Below are positions 18,864-26,897 of a stretch of 64,000 nt of DNA, one piece after another. Numbering within the stretch: position 1 is the stretch's first letter; every line of letters begins with the position of its first letter. Position numbers and translations under genes: made by a program. The stretch covers positions 1-64,000 of the forward strand of contig CAYYPK010000008.1 in NCBI GenBank assembly GCA_964473525.1, read 5' to 3'. The notes under the pieces were generated by a model. That model searched no databases. It worked only from the letters and a program-made list of their open reading frames with translations, and had not been told where the DNA came from. The stretch is from GCA-2687025 sp964473525 (GTDB taxonomy: Bacteria; Poribacteria; WGA-4E; GCA-2687025).

Positions 18864-19409
18864 TCAGGACGCGTCGGACAGCGCGCCGCCGATGCGCACG
18901 GCGGCTTCCGCGAGCTCGCGAATGCGGTCCTTGACGACGTCGGAGCCGACACTCATGTCGTCCGTGCCGTCGTCCTGGAAGTCGTCGCCCGTGGCGTACA
19001 CGAATCTGGGGATAATGATGCACCGGAAGTCGAGCATAAGGCTGTTTGAGATGGGCATCACCGACATGTAGCTGCTGCGTCCACCCGCGGCGCACAGGAA
19101 GCCGACGACCTTGTTCTCCCACGCCTTGCCGGTGAGTTCGATCAGGTTCTTGGCCGCGGCGTTCACGTCGAAGCAGTAGATGGGAACAGCCACCAGGATG
19201 GCGTCGCACGTGCGGAGCGAGTCGGCTATGCCGCGCGCCTCGTCCGTCTCGTGCGCGCCGGGCGTGCCGCGAAGACCAAGGTCGTATTCGCGTAGGTCGT
19301 GGAATGCGACTTCGGCGCCCAACTCGCGAAGGCGATCGGCGACATCCTGAGCAAGCACATAGGAGCGTGTGATCGAGCGGAGAGAGCAACTGACAACGGC
19401 GACGTTCAT
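18864..19409 (-). CDS. NADPH-dependent FMN reductase / flavodoxin-like protein
   Basis: Start taken at ATG 19409 (MNVAVVSCSLRSITRS); a longer frame adds residues unlike the family. 181 aa with the flavodoxin-like fold: the S-x-S/L-R-x-x-S-R-S phosphate loop at the N-terminus (SCSLRSITRS), AILVAVPIYCFDVNAAAKNL as the P-x-Y flavin contact region, and FLCAAGGRSSYM as the G-G loop. Family members reduce FMN or use it for quinone, azo or metal reduction. It lies 74 bp upstream of the propeller pair on the same strand, so co-transcription is likely; a redox role for that operon is inferred. Confidence 0.82.
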   Translation of the reverse strand: MNVAVVSCSLRSITRSYVLAQDVADRLRELGAEVAFHDLREYDLGLRGTPGAHETDEARGIADSLRTCDAILVAVPIYCFDVNAAAKNLIELTGKAWENKVVGFLCAAGGRSSYMSVMPISNSLMLDFRCIIIPRFVYATGDDFQDDGTDDMSVGSDVVKDRIRELAEAAVRIGGALSDAS

Positions 19410-19561
19410 CGGCGACGGATCCCCGGTGGCTGAGGCGTGGCACTGGTAAGCCACGATACGTTAGGTCCAATGGGGTGCAGGCGCAAGAACGGCCGGGATT
19501 GCCATGCCGCCAGCCGTTGCGTATCGTCACTCGGACGGCAAGCAGACGGGGAGGATTTCCT

Positions 19562-20416
19562 ATGTCGACAGATGCGGTGCGCGTTGCCGCCGTGCAGTTG
19601 CTCACGGGCGAGGATGTGGAGGCGAATGCGGACGCCGCGCTGGGGTTCCTGGAACAGGCCGCGGGAGCTGGCGCGAAGCTTGTGGCCTTCCCGGAAGGAT
19701 GCCTGTTCGGGTACACGTGCCGGACGGACTACTGGGACGCCATGGACCCCGCGCGCTTCGAGGCCGCGGAGAGGCGAGTCGCCGAGATGGCGCGGAACCT
19801 GGGGGTCGCCGTCGTCATCGGCTCAGCACACAGAGCGGGCGGCGACTGGTACAACGACCTCGCCATCTTCGATGAGTCCGGCGCCCTGAAGTACCGCTAC
19901 GCGAAGACGTTCCTAGCGGGCGAGAAGTGGTGCCTCAACAACCGTGGCGAGTTGCCCATCGTGCGGTTGGCAGGCGTAGACTGCTGCTTCATCATCTGCC
20001 ACGACGTGCGCTATCCCGAACTCGTCAGACTGCCCGCCGCCGCTGGGGCGCAGCTGTGCGTGTTCTGCTCGTGTGAGTCGGGGCTGACGTCTGAATACAA
20101 GCTGTCCGCCTACCGCGCCATGCCGATCTCGCGCGCCACGGAGAACGGCATCTATCTGCTTATGGCGAACACGCCCGCGAACCCGGACGACCTGCGCTCT
20201 GCTGGCTCGTCGCACGGGAACTCAAAGGTCGTGCACCCGGACGGGAACGTCCTGACCGAAGCCGGCTTCTTCGGCGACGAGATCGTGTACGCGACGCTGG
20301 ACCTGAAGCAGGCCGGGGGCTCGACCGCGAGGCGCACGGCAAGCGAGAACACGATACTACGCGAGTGGTTCCAGCGCGGGACGGAGTTCGTCGTCCGGGT
20401 AGGTGACGCCCAGTGA
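19562..20416 (+). CDS. Carbon-nitrogen hydrolase (nitrilase superfamily)
   Basis: ATG 19562 follows GGGGAGGATT; upstream codons in frame are not family-like. 284 aa. The catalytic triad is visible: Glu45 in LVAFPEGCLFGY, Lys115 in YRYAKTFLAGEKW, Cys146 in CCFIICHDVRYPELVR. This family hydrolyses amides or nitriles in the cytoplasm; closeness to the omega-amidase/N-carbamoyl hydrolase branch is possible but the substrate is not predictable. It is divergent from the FMN reductase operon with a 152-bp gap, and convergent with the next small gene. Confidence 0.88.
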   Translation: MSTDAVRVAAVQLLTGEDVEANADAALGFLEQAAGAGAKLVAFPEGCLFGYTCRTDYWDAMDPARFEAAERRVAEMARNLGVAVVIGSAHRAGGDWYNDLAIFDESGALKYRYAKTFLAGEKWCLNNRGELPIVRLAGVDCCFIICHDVRYPELVRLPAAAGAQLCVFCSCESGLTSEYKLSAYRAMPISRATENGIYLLMANTPANPDDLRSAGSSHGNSKVVHPDGNVLTEAGFFGDEIVYATLDLKQAGGSTARRTASENTILREWFQRGTEFVVRVGDAQ

Positions 20417-20494
20417 TACACAGGACCCCGCCCGCATGTCAGCGCTCTCGCTCAGAACCTACTGGCAGGCCGGATTCAGGGCGGCCCGTGGCGA

Positions 20495-20770
20495 TCATGA
20501 TGGCGAAGCGGCTGCCCGTTGCTTTCGGCCTTCCAGGATTTCCGACGGCGACACGCCGTCTATCTCCACGACCGCTACGTCCTTTGCGTCAAACCACTGA
20601 ATGATGCCTTTCTGATCGCAGGTCGCGACCTTGAAGAGCTCTCCAGACTCCTCATGGGGGCGCGAATTGCCGAAGAACGTCCCCGGTCGCAGGGCCATGT
20701 ACGCGCCGTAGCCCGGGCCGAGGAGCACGAACTCGGTATGCGAAGCCTTGTGCCTAACAATGACTGCCAT
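20495..20770 (-). CDS. Small hypothetical protein (91 aa)
   Basis: ATG 20770 is preceded on its strand by GGAGAG at a 5-nt spacing, which supports a real gene. The protein opens MAVIVRHKASHTEFVLLGPG and has a compact mixed alpha/beta composition (FKVATCDQKGIIQWFDAKDV, VVEIDGVSPSEIL). There is no signal peptide or membrane segment, so it is likely cytoplasmic. I recognise no domain. I have an impression of similar short proteins in poribacterial genomes but cannot confirm it. Confidence 0.62.
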   Translation of the reverse strand: MAVIVRHKASHTEFVLLGPGYGAYMALRPGTFFGNSRPHEESGELFKVATCDQKGIIQWFDAKDVAVVEIDGVSPSEILEGRKQRAAASPS

Positions 20771-20964
20771 CGGACTCTCCTGCTACTAGCGTGCGAACCG
20801 GGTCGTCGGGAAGCGCGTTCAATGATACCGTAAGGTTGTGCGCCAGGATCGACACTATCTGCGGGCCGAAAGAGTGGCCCGCGGCTCGGGGTCGCAATGC
20901 CGGCCGCTGGTGCGCTCGTTGCACGAGGGGCCAGGCGTGGATACCCGACACCAGGGGGCGAGGT

Positions 20965-21678
20965 ATGGGTGTGCGGCGGCCGTACGCGGCGCTGGCGGCT
21001 GGCGCGCTTAGCGTGGTCCTGGGTTGCGCGCGCCTCGCCGAGGTGATCGGCTACAACGAGCCGACGATACCTGAGGGAGCAACCCTCGAGCACGTCATTG
21101 CAACCGACGCGTCGTGGAGGACGCTGGCTGCGTCCGACCCGCTCGGGAACCTCAGCGCGCGGGGCGACGTCAAGCGGCGTTGGGCGTCCACGAGTTACGA
21201 CACCGACGAATGGCGGTCAGCGTTGGAGGGTCCAGGCGTCGGGAGCGGCTACCAGAAGTTCGAGGCGTTCGACGGCTGCAAGTGGGTGTGGTATCCCGAG
21301 CCAGGGTTCGTCTTCGGGAACGTGAACACCGTTCCCGCTAGCCGCCGGGTGGCGCACCTGCGCCGCGAGTTCTACAACGCGATGGCGCCAGGCAAGCTCG
21401 CAGAGGCGTATATCGACATCATGACCTCTGGACGCATCACGGCGCACGTCTTCGTGAACGGATGGCGGGCGCGTGCCGTCGAACTACGACCGCGCGCCCT
21501 CAAGTTCGGGGCGACGCCGGACCTGGCTCCGCGCCGTTATGTCTTCAAGGAGCACATGGTCTACGGCAAGAACGTCATCGGCATCGAGGCCGCGGCGCAC
21601 ATCGCCATTGATGTGACCGGCGAGCAAGCCACCAACTACGTCCGAGACGGCGTCATCGCGAAAGTCGTCGTGCGATAG
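20965..21678 (+). CDS. Hypothetical lipoprotein
   Basis: ATG 20965 follows GGGGGCGAGG; the frame continues upstream but the lipoprotein signal starts here (MGVRRPYAALAAGALSVVLGC, lipid Cys21, lipobox VVLGC). 237 aa. The body has a beta-sandwich-like pattern: TDEWRSALEGPG, CKWVWYPEPGFV, then TSGRITAHVFVNGWRARAVE, which recalls galactose-binding-like jelly rolls where a ligand-facing loop follows FVNG. The resemblance is too loose for an assignment. Possibly outer-membrane anchored and facing the periplasm or surface. No operon partner: gene-poor sequence follows. Confidence 0.68.
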   Translation: MGVRRPYAALAAGALSVVLGCARLAEVIGYNEPTIPEGATLEHVIATDASWRTLAASDPLGNLSARGDVKRRWASTSYDTDEWRSALEGPGVGSGYQKFEAFDGCKWVWYPEPGFVFGNVNTVPASRRVAHLRREFYNAMAPGKLAEAYIDIMTSGRITAHVFVNGWRARAVELRPRALKFGATPDLAPRRYVFKEHMVYGKNVIGIEAAAHIAIDVTGEQATNYVRDGVIAKVVVR

Positions 21679-21714
21679 GCGGACGCAGCCGTTGGGAATC
21701 CAGCAGCGCGTCAC

Positions 21715-21957
21715 GCGGTCATCCTCTAAGCTGGCGGTCTCGTCATAGTTCGTGACACCGCTGACGGCGCGTTCGTTCGCCGCGACCCCCGTCGCCTGCG
21801 GAAGACGGACGCCCATGGCCGCCGTCACGAGCGACAGCACGGGGATGAGCCCGACGAGTTGCCAATACGGCCGTGCGTAGCGCCGTAGGCGTGGATGCGC
21901 CTGCCGCAAGGTGACCTTGCGGCCGTCGTCGACGCTGTGGCGTCCCATGCCGCGCAT
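21715..21957 (-). pseudogene. Possible remnant of an ABC-exporter-like membrane protein N-terminus
   Basis: From ATG 21957 the frame gives about 80 plausible residues: a basic amphipathic start (TLRQAHPRLRRYARPYWQLV) leading into one transmembrane segment ending near MGVRLPQ. ABC exporters commonly start with an R-Y-x-R-P-Y-W element before helix 1, which is the basis for the guess. The frame then continues only as antisense of the neighbouring lipoprotein. It could also be chance composition or a small membrane protein, so confidence is low. Confidence 0.25.
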
Positions 21958-22099
21958 TACGGCCTGGCTCCGGCCCGGGTCATGCGGGAATCAGGCGGGT
22001 TGGGCACGCGACCTCCTTGTGATCCGATGTGCTTCTCTGAATCTCATTCTTGCTATAGAGGGATGGACGGCGCAAGGCGGCGAGAGGGTTAGGCCGGTG

Positions 22100-22135
22100 G
22101 CGGATCCCCGGCGCGCGGCGTAGGACATGCTGTCG
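22100..22135 (+). repeat. Dispersed 36-38 bp element, copy A
   Basis: GCGGATCCCCGGCGCGCGGC followed by GTAGGACATGCTGTCG. The copy at 25391-25428 matches it at all but about four positions plus a 2-base gap. Copy A has no gene downstream on the plus strand. A weaker relative (GGGATCCCCGCGCGCGGC) lies at about 22357-22374. Function unknown: a promoter-like element, a protein site or a small mobile repeat are all possible. Confidence 0.5.
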
Positions 22136-22384
22136 TGGCGTCTGCCATTCCCATGCCGGGGAGCGTCGTAGCCGCGCGTTCGCACGGGACATGACCGCCA
22201 ATATGGGGAGATGGGGCAGTGCGACGATTCCTAGCTATCGACTGGCGAGATGGATGGGGCAGTAATCTATCTCCCGGTAGCGCGGTAGATAGCTAGCGCG
22301 CCGGGACGTCTCGAAGCTTCTGGCTCGCACTCACCCGCCTCGGGGTTAGGAGGGTCGGGATCCCCGCGCGCGGCACGACATAGC

Positions 22385-23545
22385 CTAGAAGCCACGCGAT
22401 GGGAAGCTGATCGTCCACCTGCTGGGAGGGGCCGATGCGTAACCGTCCGCGTCCGTAGACGTTCGCGCGTCATCGGCGAACGCGCGATACCCTAACCACA
22501 GCCCGACTGTCGCCCCAAGCGCGCTCGCCGCCAAGTACCGCGTGCGGTTATCCGCGTCGTCCGAGGATACGACATAGGCAAGACCCGCTCCTAACAGCCC
22601 TCCGGCCGCCGCGCCGGACGTGATCAGGAGACCTTGTCCTGTCGTGAAGTCTCGCCTTCGTGTGAGATAGTGCCCGACACCCACCCCAAGCACGCCGCCG
22701 CCCATCGCTGCGGCGGTGTACGCCCTGTTTTCCTCGGGTTCGAACATATCGACCAGGGCCAATGGGGCGTATGCTCCCACGGCATTCGTCGTCCGTAGAA
22801 CCCACGCATCCCCCCGCGTGTACGACTGCTGATCTGCCAGCCACTTTCCGGCAAGGAGCCCCACGCCAGATCCAATCAGAATAGCTCCGCTGGCGGGTCT
22901 CACGGAGCCGTCGTCGTCGAGGAAGCCAGCCAGGTGTGCCGCACCAACCCCAAAGCCGATGCCAAAGTCGCCTCCTGCCGCAATTGCCTCAGCGGTTCCG
23001 GCGCTCATGCCCAAACTGCGCGCAACATGCACGCCGGAGATGATCTCGCCGAGGCTAGTCAGTGTCGTGAGTCTGGGTACCCCTCGGCCCAATTCGCGTT
23101 CGGATACCTTGCCGGTCAGCAGGCCATACACCAGCGCTCCATGTGCGATCCCTCGCGTTCCGCCGTACAGACTCAGACTGGCTTCCGCATCCGTGACGGC
23201 GCCGTCGCGCGTGGCAGACAGCGGTACGAGTAACCCGGCGGCGCTGGTCAGCATGTAGAGCCCAAGTACATGCCTCTGGTTGTCTACACCGAGCGCGGTA
23301 GGCACGGCATAGCCATAGAACCCTAACGACAGGAGGAAGGTCCCTACAGCCAGTGTCGTGCGTCCTTCTTGGTCCAGAACCGCGTCCGGCGCCTGCTGCC
23401 CGACTCGCTGTAGGATGGCCCCGCGAGAGCCCTGCCCGTCACCCGCGGACGTCGCCTGTCCAGCCCGCAGTACCTGGGCATTACTCACTGCAGCAATCCC
23501 AAGAAGGAGGAACACGATGGCGAGATTGCGGTTGTGGCGCTTCAT
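22385..23545 (-). CDS. Hypothetical Gly/Ala-rich membrane-associated protein with signal peptide
   Basis: ATG 23545 is preceded by AAGGAGAACGTCC on its strand. 386 aa. The N-terminus is a signal peptide or signal anchor (LAIVFLLLGIAAVSNAQ). The remainder alternates Gly/Ala-rich hydrophobic stretches of 15-20 residues (TLAVGTFLLSLGFYGYAVP, GAILIGSGVGLLAGKWLA, GGGVLGVGVGHYLTRR, GAAAGGLLGAGLAYVVSS) with short polar loops, giving glycine-zipper-like helix packing. I recognise no family. The repeated G-x3-G helices and DxxN/T loops suggest internal duplication. Located at the inner or outer membrane by inference. A decayed coding-like stretch lies just upstream. Confidence 0.66.
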   Translation of the reverse strand: MKRHNRNLAIVFLLLGIAAVSNAQVLRAGQATSAGDGQGSRGAILQRVGQQAPDAVLDQEGRTTLAVGTFLLSLGFYGYAVPTALGVDNQRHVLGLYMLTSAAGLLVPLSATRDGAVTDAEASLSLYGGTRGIAHGALVYGLLTGKVSERELGRGVPRLTTLTSLGEIISGVHVARSLGMSAGTAEAIAAGGDFGIGFGVGAAHLAGFLDDDGSVRPASGAILIGSGVGLLAGKWLADQQSYTRGDAWVLRTTNAVGAYAPLALVDMFEPEENRAYTAAAMGGGVLGVGVGHYLTRRRDFTTGQGLLITSGAAAGGLLGAGLAYVVSSDDADNRTRYLAASALGATVGLWLGYRAFADDARTSTDADGYASAPPSRWTISFPSRGF

Positions 23546-23593
23546 GGACGTTCTCCTTGCTGACAGTGGTGTACAGCTGTCCTTGTTGACGAT

Positions 23594-23797
23594 TCAGATA
23601 GAGTCGCTTCTCTTCACGCCTGGATGGGCCAACGATGGGTACATCGTCTTTGGGTCGTAGCGCTTCGGCGTACCGAGACAGATCTCGTTATAGACAGGGG
23701 CGGCGAAGTCCGGGCGCAGCTTACTGGTAGCGGCATTGACGACCACCCATCCCAGCGTGGCCCCGTTGCGCTTGCAGCGACGGCTCGGAGGCGATGG
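23594..23797 (-). pseudogene. Degraded coding-like stretch without a start codon
   Basis: On the minus strand the frame from 23797 to a TGA at 23596-23594 is open for 67 codons and looks strongly protein-like at its end (LRPDFAAPVYNEICLGTPKR, then YDPKTMYPSLAHPG). It has no ATG and no ribosome site; a stop lies directly upstream at 23800. A neighbouring frame supplies an ATG (MSVTIASEPSLQAQRG) that a single frameshift near 23760 would join. This suggests a small gene or 3' gene end broken by frameshift. The rest of 23546-24038 shows no other gene. Confidence 0.4.
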
Positions 23798-24038
23798 TTA
23801 CCGACATGGGGCTGGCTCAGAAGAACGAGACTGCCGTCCAAACCAAGCACGCATTAGGATACGGGCGAGCCCACAGCCATGTCGTCGCGAACATAAGGCC
23901 GTGCTATCGGTAGTCCGACCCGCGCCCCTTCCTCCCGGCAGAAACGTAGCGTGTGCACCTTGGCCAACGGCACGAATCCGGCTGGCGCCCTAGAGCGCAA
24001 CGAGGTGAGGAAGTCGAGAGGCGATGTCGTTCCGCCGA
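23798..24038. other. Remainder of the gene-poor interval between the VanZ-like gene and the broken stretch
   Basis: With the degraded stretch, this belongs to a 493-bp gap (23546-24038) lacking a supported gene. Reading the minus strand past the VanZ-like stop gives about 60 moderately protein-like codons in another frame (TSPLDFLTSLRSRAPAGFVP) with no start of their own. I see no tRNA, terminator or convincing promoter here. Confidence 0.4.
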
Positions 24039-24791
24039 TCAACCCGGGAGTGGCGGGACCTTGACCACCCGCCATAGGTATCCGATACCCCACCACGCCC
24101 ACCCCATCACCACGGTCGTCACGACTGCCGCCAGTCCAGAAAGCGCGTTGGCGGCGACATCGACGAGGTCGTAGACACGGTTGGGAAGGAGCGACTGGAT
24201 GCCCTCGTCGACCCAGCCCAACAGCGCCGTGACAACCACAGCGAGAATCGCTGGTAGTGGGACGCGGCGACCGTTCCGCCGACGTTCGAGAAGTGCCTGG
24301 TAGATGAGCTGTCCCACCGCTCCGTACTCCCATAGGTGGGTGCGCTCCTCAAGACCTGGGTTGGCGCTAAGAGTTCTCGGCAGCGCTGCCAGATATACGG
24401 CGGCGACGCCGAAAGCCACGCCGATCTCGCGGCGGCCAGGGCGCTTCCTCAGCCATTGTAGGACGACGATCGTACCCACCAACAGCACGACGACGGCGAT
24501 CGATACCCGAAGCAGATTGCGCTCGCGTAGCGCGCCGGCCACCCTCTGCGCAAGCCCCAACGTGGACCAGATCGCCAACACGACCGCCACGGCCCAGAAC
24601 CAGAGACGACGCTCCCGAGTGAGTGCTCCGGCCGGTCGAAGACCAGCTGCTGCGTGTCCGCTGGCGCCGGCAAGATTGCGTCCTGCGAGGCGCTTCGTGC
24701 GCTCCGTCGGTGACCGTTGCAGCATCAGCGGCACGATGACCATGACAACGATGAGCGCGTAGAACCAGACGTGGGCGCCTACTGTTTCCAT
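24039..24791 (-). CDS. VanZ-like family membrane protein
   Basis: 250 aa, five to six predicted membrane helices (WFYALIVVMVIVPLML, WFWAVAVVLAIWSTLG, LLRVSIAVVVLLVGTIVVLQ, then the VanZ core). The VanZ core signatures are present: E149-R-x-H152-x-x-E155-Y156 and W-x-D195-E196-x-x-Q199-x-x-x-P203-x-R205-x-x-D208. VanZ-family proteins are polytopic and mostly of unknown function; the founding member gives low-level teicoplanin resistance. The extra N-terminal hydrophobic region is longer than in minimal VanZ proteins. The ribosome site before ATG 24791 is weak. It stands alone between gene-poor gaps. Confidence 0.75.
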   Translation of the reverse strand: METVGAHVWFYALIVVMVIVPLMLQRSPTERTKRLAGRNLAGASGHAAAGLRPAGALTRERRLWFWAVAVVLAIWSTLGLAQRVAGALRERNLLRVSIAVVVLLVGTIVVLQWLRKRPGRREIGVAFGVAAVYLAALPRTLSANPGLEERTHLWEYGAVGQLIYQALLERRRNGRRVPLPAILAVVVTALLGWVDEGIQSLLPNRVYDLVDVAANALSGLAAVVTTVVMGWAWWGIGYLWRVVKVPPLPG

Positions 24792-25460
24792 GCTGCAGCG
24801 ATATCAAGAGCCGTGCCAGAAGGCGTCTCAGGGCCGGAACGTCGTGGCCACGCACGTCTCCAGGATGCCGCCGGGGTCAGACGGAGGTGGGCTCAGTGGG
24901 TGCATGTCACCCCAAGGCGACAGGCAGTATCGAGCGTATACGTCGCCTGCGCTCTATGACTGGCGGAGCGCGTGATGTTGGTTCCTAGCACCCAGAGGGA
25001 GGGTTAAACGAACCCCCTCCATGCATCGACGCCGTTGAGACGCACGACCCCTGGACTCGATGCCCGCGTTAAGCATACCGCGACCCTGCGTGGCCCCGTG
25101 TCGCGTGGTTCCCTTGGTCGCCAGGGGAGGCCTTTCCGCTAAGCCCGTTCTGTCATGCTGCCTGATCCCATTACCCACCCGGCATACCAGATGCTGCGCC
25201 CGTCGACGCGATCCCAGGGACATGCATGGCAAGCGCGCGGTGTCCACCCACTTTAAGGCCGCCCCAGCATGTTGTGTCGTGGCTGGCGCCGCTCCCCAGC
25301 TACCACCCACACGCCTCTTGCGGAGGCCCACTACAGTTTCATCATCGGCGTATTGGTCGCCGGCAGCCCCCGTGTCCCGCACACGCGTCGGCGGATTCCC
25401 GGCGCGCCGCAGGTAGGGTATGCTGTCGCCGCTGCCGGTAGACCGACCCTGGGGATATCC
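24792..25460. other. Gene-poor 669-bp interval
   Basis: No supported gene. A hairpin with arms GGAGGG and CCCTCC lies near 24999-25022, without a T-run. Dispersed element copy B is at 25391-25428, just before the pyroglutamyl-peptidase gene. On the minus strand between about 25030 and 25250 the sequence is GC-rich and structured and holds short matches to conserved RNA words (see rejected items), but I could not build a known RNA from it. It could hide an unrecognised ncRNA or a decayed gene. Confidence 0.4.
25391..25428 (+). repeat. Dispersed 36-38 bp element, copy B, upstream of pcp
   Basis: GCGGATTCCCGGCGCGCCGC followed by AGGTAGGGTATGCTGTCG, near-identical to copy A at 22100-22135. Here it ends 32 bp before the pcp start, and TATGCT at 25418-25423 is at a suitable distance to serve as a -10 box. 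No sigma70-like -35 is visible 16-18 bp upstream, only GC-rich sequence. Confidence 0.5.
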
Positions 25461-26084
25461 ATGCCGCCCACCGTGCTTGTCACAGGCTTCGAGCCGTTCG
25501 GCGGGGGAGACCGCAACCCGTCTGGTGAACTCGCCCGCGAGTTGGGCGAACGACACGGCCTCGCCGCGGACGTGAGGGCGGAGGTGCTGCCGGTCGTCTT
25601 CCGCAAGGCGAGCGCCACGATGCGCGGCCTTGTCGCTGACACTCGGTCGGACATCGTGTTCGCGATGGGGCTGGCGGGCGGCGCGACGACGTTGCGCGTC
25701 GAGCGGATAGGCGTCAACTACTTCAGCGCTGGACCCGACAACGAGGGAAACCGCTACGAGGACGAGGAGGTCGTCCCGGGCGGCCCAGCGGCGTACTTCT
25801 CGACGTTCCCGATCGCGCGAGTGTTGGCGGCGAGCCGCGAGCGCGGCGCGCCAGCACGAGACTCGCAATCCGCCGGGAGTTACTGCTGCAACGAAGTCCT
25901 GTACGCGGCGCTGCACGCGTGCGCGGAACTGCGGATGACGGCGCAGGTCGGGTTCGTGCACCTGCCAGCATTCCCAGAGATGGTCGGGGATGGCGGCGGC
26001 CCGAGCATGGCTCGTGACGTCCAGTTCGAGGGCTTGCGCGCGATGCTCGCCGCGCTAGTCGACGCCGAAGGGTCAACGGCGTAA
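25461..26084 (+). CDS. pcp: Pyroglutamyl-peptidase I (peptidase family C15)
   Basis: Start is ATG 25461 after GGGGATATCC; upstream frame is not protein-like. 207 aa, normal for the family. It removes N-terminal pyroglutamate from peptides in the cytoplasm. The signature LVTGFEPFGGGDRNPSGELA opens the protein. The catalytic triad is placed as Glu in MGLAGGATTLRVERIGVN, Cys in SAGSYCCNEVLYAALH (the second Cys of the pair) and His in VGFVHLPAFPE. Sixteen bases separate it from the aldo/keto reductase, so the two may share a transcript. Whether it belongs functionally to the polysaccharide genes downstream is unclear. Confidence 0.9.
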   Translation: MPPTVLVTGFEPFGGGDRNPSGELARELGERHGLAADVRAEVLPVVFRKASATMRGLVADTRSDIVFAMGLAGGATTLRVERIGVNYFSAGPDNEGNRYEDEEVVPGGPAAYFSTFPIARVLAASRERGAPARDSQSAGSYCCNEVLYAALHACAELRMTAQVGFVHLPAFPEMVGDGGGPSMARDVQFEGLRAMLAALVDAEGSTA

Positions 26085-26099
26085 AGGGGGAATCACGGA

Positions 26100-26864
26100 A
26101 TGGAACGACTCGAGTACGGCGACACGGGGGTCGAGATATCGCGTCTCTGCTACGGCACGGGGCATCTCAACAACGTCTGTGACTCGCATGCCGCGGGCGG
26201 CGACCTGCTGAAAGCCGCCTACGACCAGGGCGTCACGTTCTGGGACACCGCCGAGATGTACAACAGCCAGTTGCACGTCGGAGCCGGGTTGGAGGCGGTC
26301 GGACGCGACAACGTCGTGGTCCAGACTAAGGCGGAGATCAAGACGCCCGAGGGCATGCGGGAGATGCTCGAGAAGTCGCTCCGCGAGATGGCGACGGAGT
26401 ACATCGACATCTACTTCCTGCACGCCGTCGAGTCGGCGGCGGACCTGGCGGAGCGCGAAGGCGCCCTGAACGTGCTGTTGGAAGCCAAGGAGCGCGGCGT
26501 CATCGGCCACATCGGCTGTTCGACACACGTCTACGCCGGGCCGGTGATGGACGCCGTCATCGACCATCCCGAGATGCGCATCGTCCTCGCGACCGCTAAC
26601 AAGGAGGGCCGCATGTTGGAGGGCGGCGGACTGGAGGGGCAGCTCGCACATCTTCGGCGCGCGCACGCCGCGGGTATGGGCGTCAGCATCATGAAGGTCA
26701 TCGCCGCAGGCAAGATTCCCGAGGGCGAGATGTCCGAATGGATTCGTTGGGGATTCGACTGCGAATTCGCTCACGGCATCAACCTGGGCATGTGCAATTA
26801 CCCCGAGATAGACCTGGACGTGCGTCTGGCAAACGAGCACGCCCGACAACGCCGCGCCGCATAG
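26100..26864 (+). CDS. Aldo/keto reductase
   Basis: 254 aa, somewhat short against the usual 280-320. The ATG at 26100 follows a GGGGGAA site. The tetrad is recognisable: Asp49 and Tyr54 in TFWDTAEMYN, Lys77 in VVVQTKAEI, His108 in IYFLHAVE. N-terminal LEYGDTGVEISRLCYGTGHL matches the family opening, and IGHIGCSTH is the G-x-S/T-x-H/N strand. It reduces a carbonyl with NAD(P)H. The C-terminal cofactor region is shortened and lacks a clear R-x-x-x-N NADP phosphate motif. It lies between pcp and a sulfatase and may handle sugar or aldehyde products. Confidence 0.85.
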   Translation: MERLEYGDTGVEISRLCYGTGHLNNVCDSHAAGGDLLKAAYDQGVTFWDTAEMYNSQLHVGAGLEAVGRDNVVVQTKAEIKTPEGMREMLEKSLREMATEYIDIYFLHAVESAADLAEREGALNVLLEAKERGVIGHIGCSTHVYAGPVMDAVIDHPEMRIVLATANKEGRMLEGGGLEGQLAHLRRAHAAGMGVSIMKVIAAGKIPEGEMSEWIRWGFDCEFAHGINLGMCNYPEIDLDVRLANEHARQRRAA

Positions 26865-26897
26865 ACAACCACTTGCCCGTCCCATCGGAGGCGCCGC

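Larger units (their letters stand above)
21679..22384. other. Gene-poor interval with a possible gene remnant and inverted repeats
   Basis: No intact gene is supported over 706 bp. On the minus strand, 21957 down to about 21715 encodes a protein-like stretch with a basic N-terminus and one hydrophobic helix (RRYARPYWQLVGLIPVLSL), after which the frame becomes antisense to the upstream lipoprotein. It looks like the start of an ABC exporter-type membrane domain that has lost the rest. CTAGCTATC at 22231-22239 pairs perfectly with GATAGCTAG at 22288-22296. GAGATGG...GGCAGT occurs twice near 22208 and 22247. A 36-bp element at 22100-22135 recurs at 25391. Confidence 0.5.

Noticed and set aside
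18790..19716. The frame of the large PQQ-propeller gene stays open on the minus strand for another 900 bases.
   Set aside because: That stretch is Arg/Pro-rich and overlaps the FMN reductase gene in another frame; the signal peptide and ribosome site place the start at 18789.
22129..22175. Short reading frames starting ATGCTGTCG in both dispersed elements (22128 and 25420) could be leader peptides.
   Set aside because: The peptides diverge right after the first three residues and no downstream coupling is seen; the similarity belongs to the DNA element.
25040..25110. On the minus strand GGTATGCTTAAC followed by GC-rich sequence resembles a short word near the 5' end of 16S rRNA.
   Set aside because: The match is about 12-15 nt; the preceding and following conserved 16S stretches are missing. 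Treated as chance.
25130..25250. On the minus strand GACAGAACGGGCTTAGCGG resembles the 3' conserved block of bacterial RNase P RNA (ACAGAA...GGCTTA).
   Set aside because: The obligatory 5' block (GAGGAAAGTCC-like) and other conserved regions are absent over the expected 350-400 nt upstream, which runs into the pcp gene. A covariance scan would settle it.
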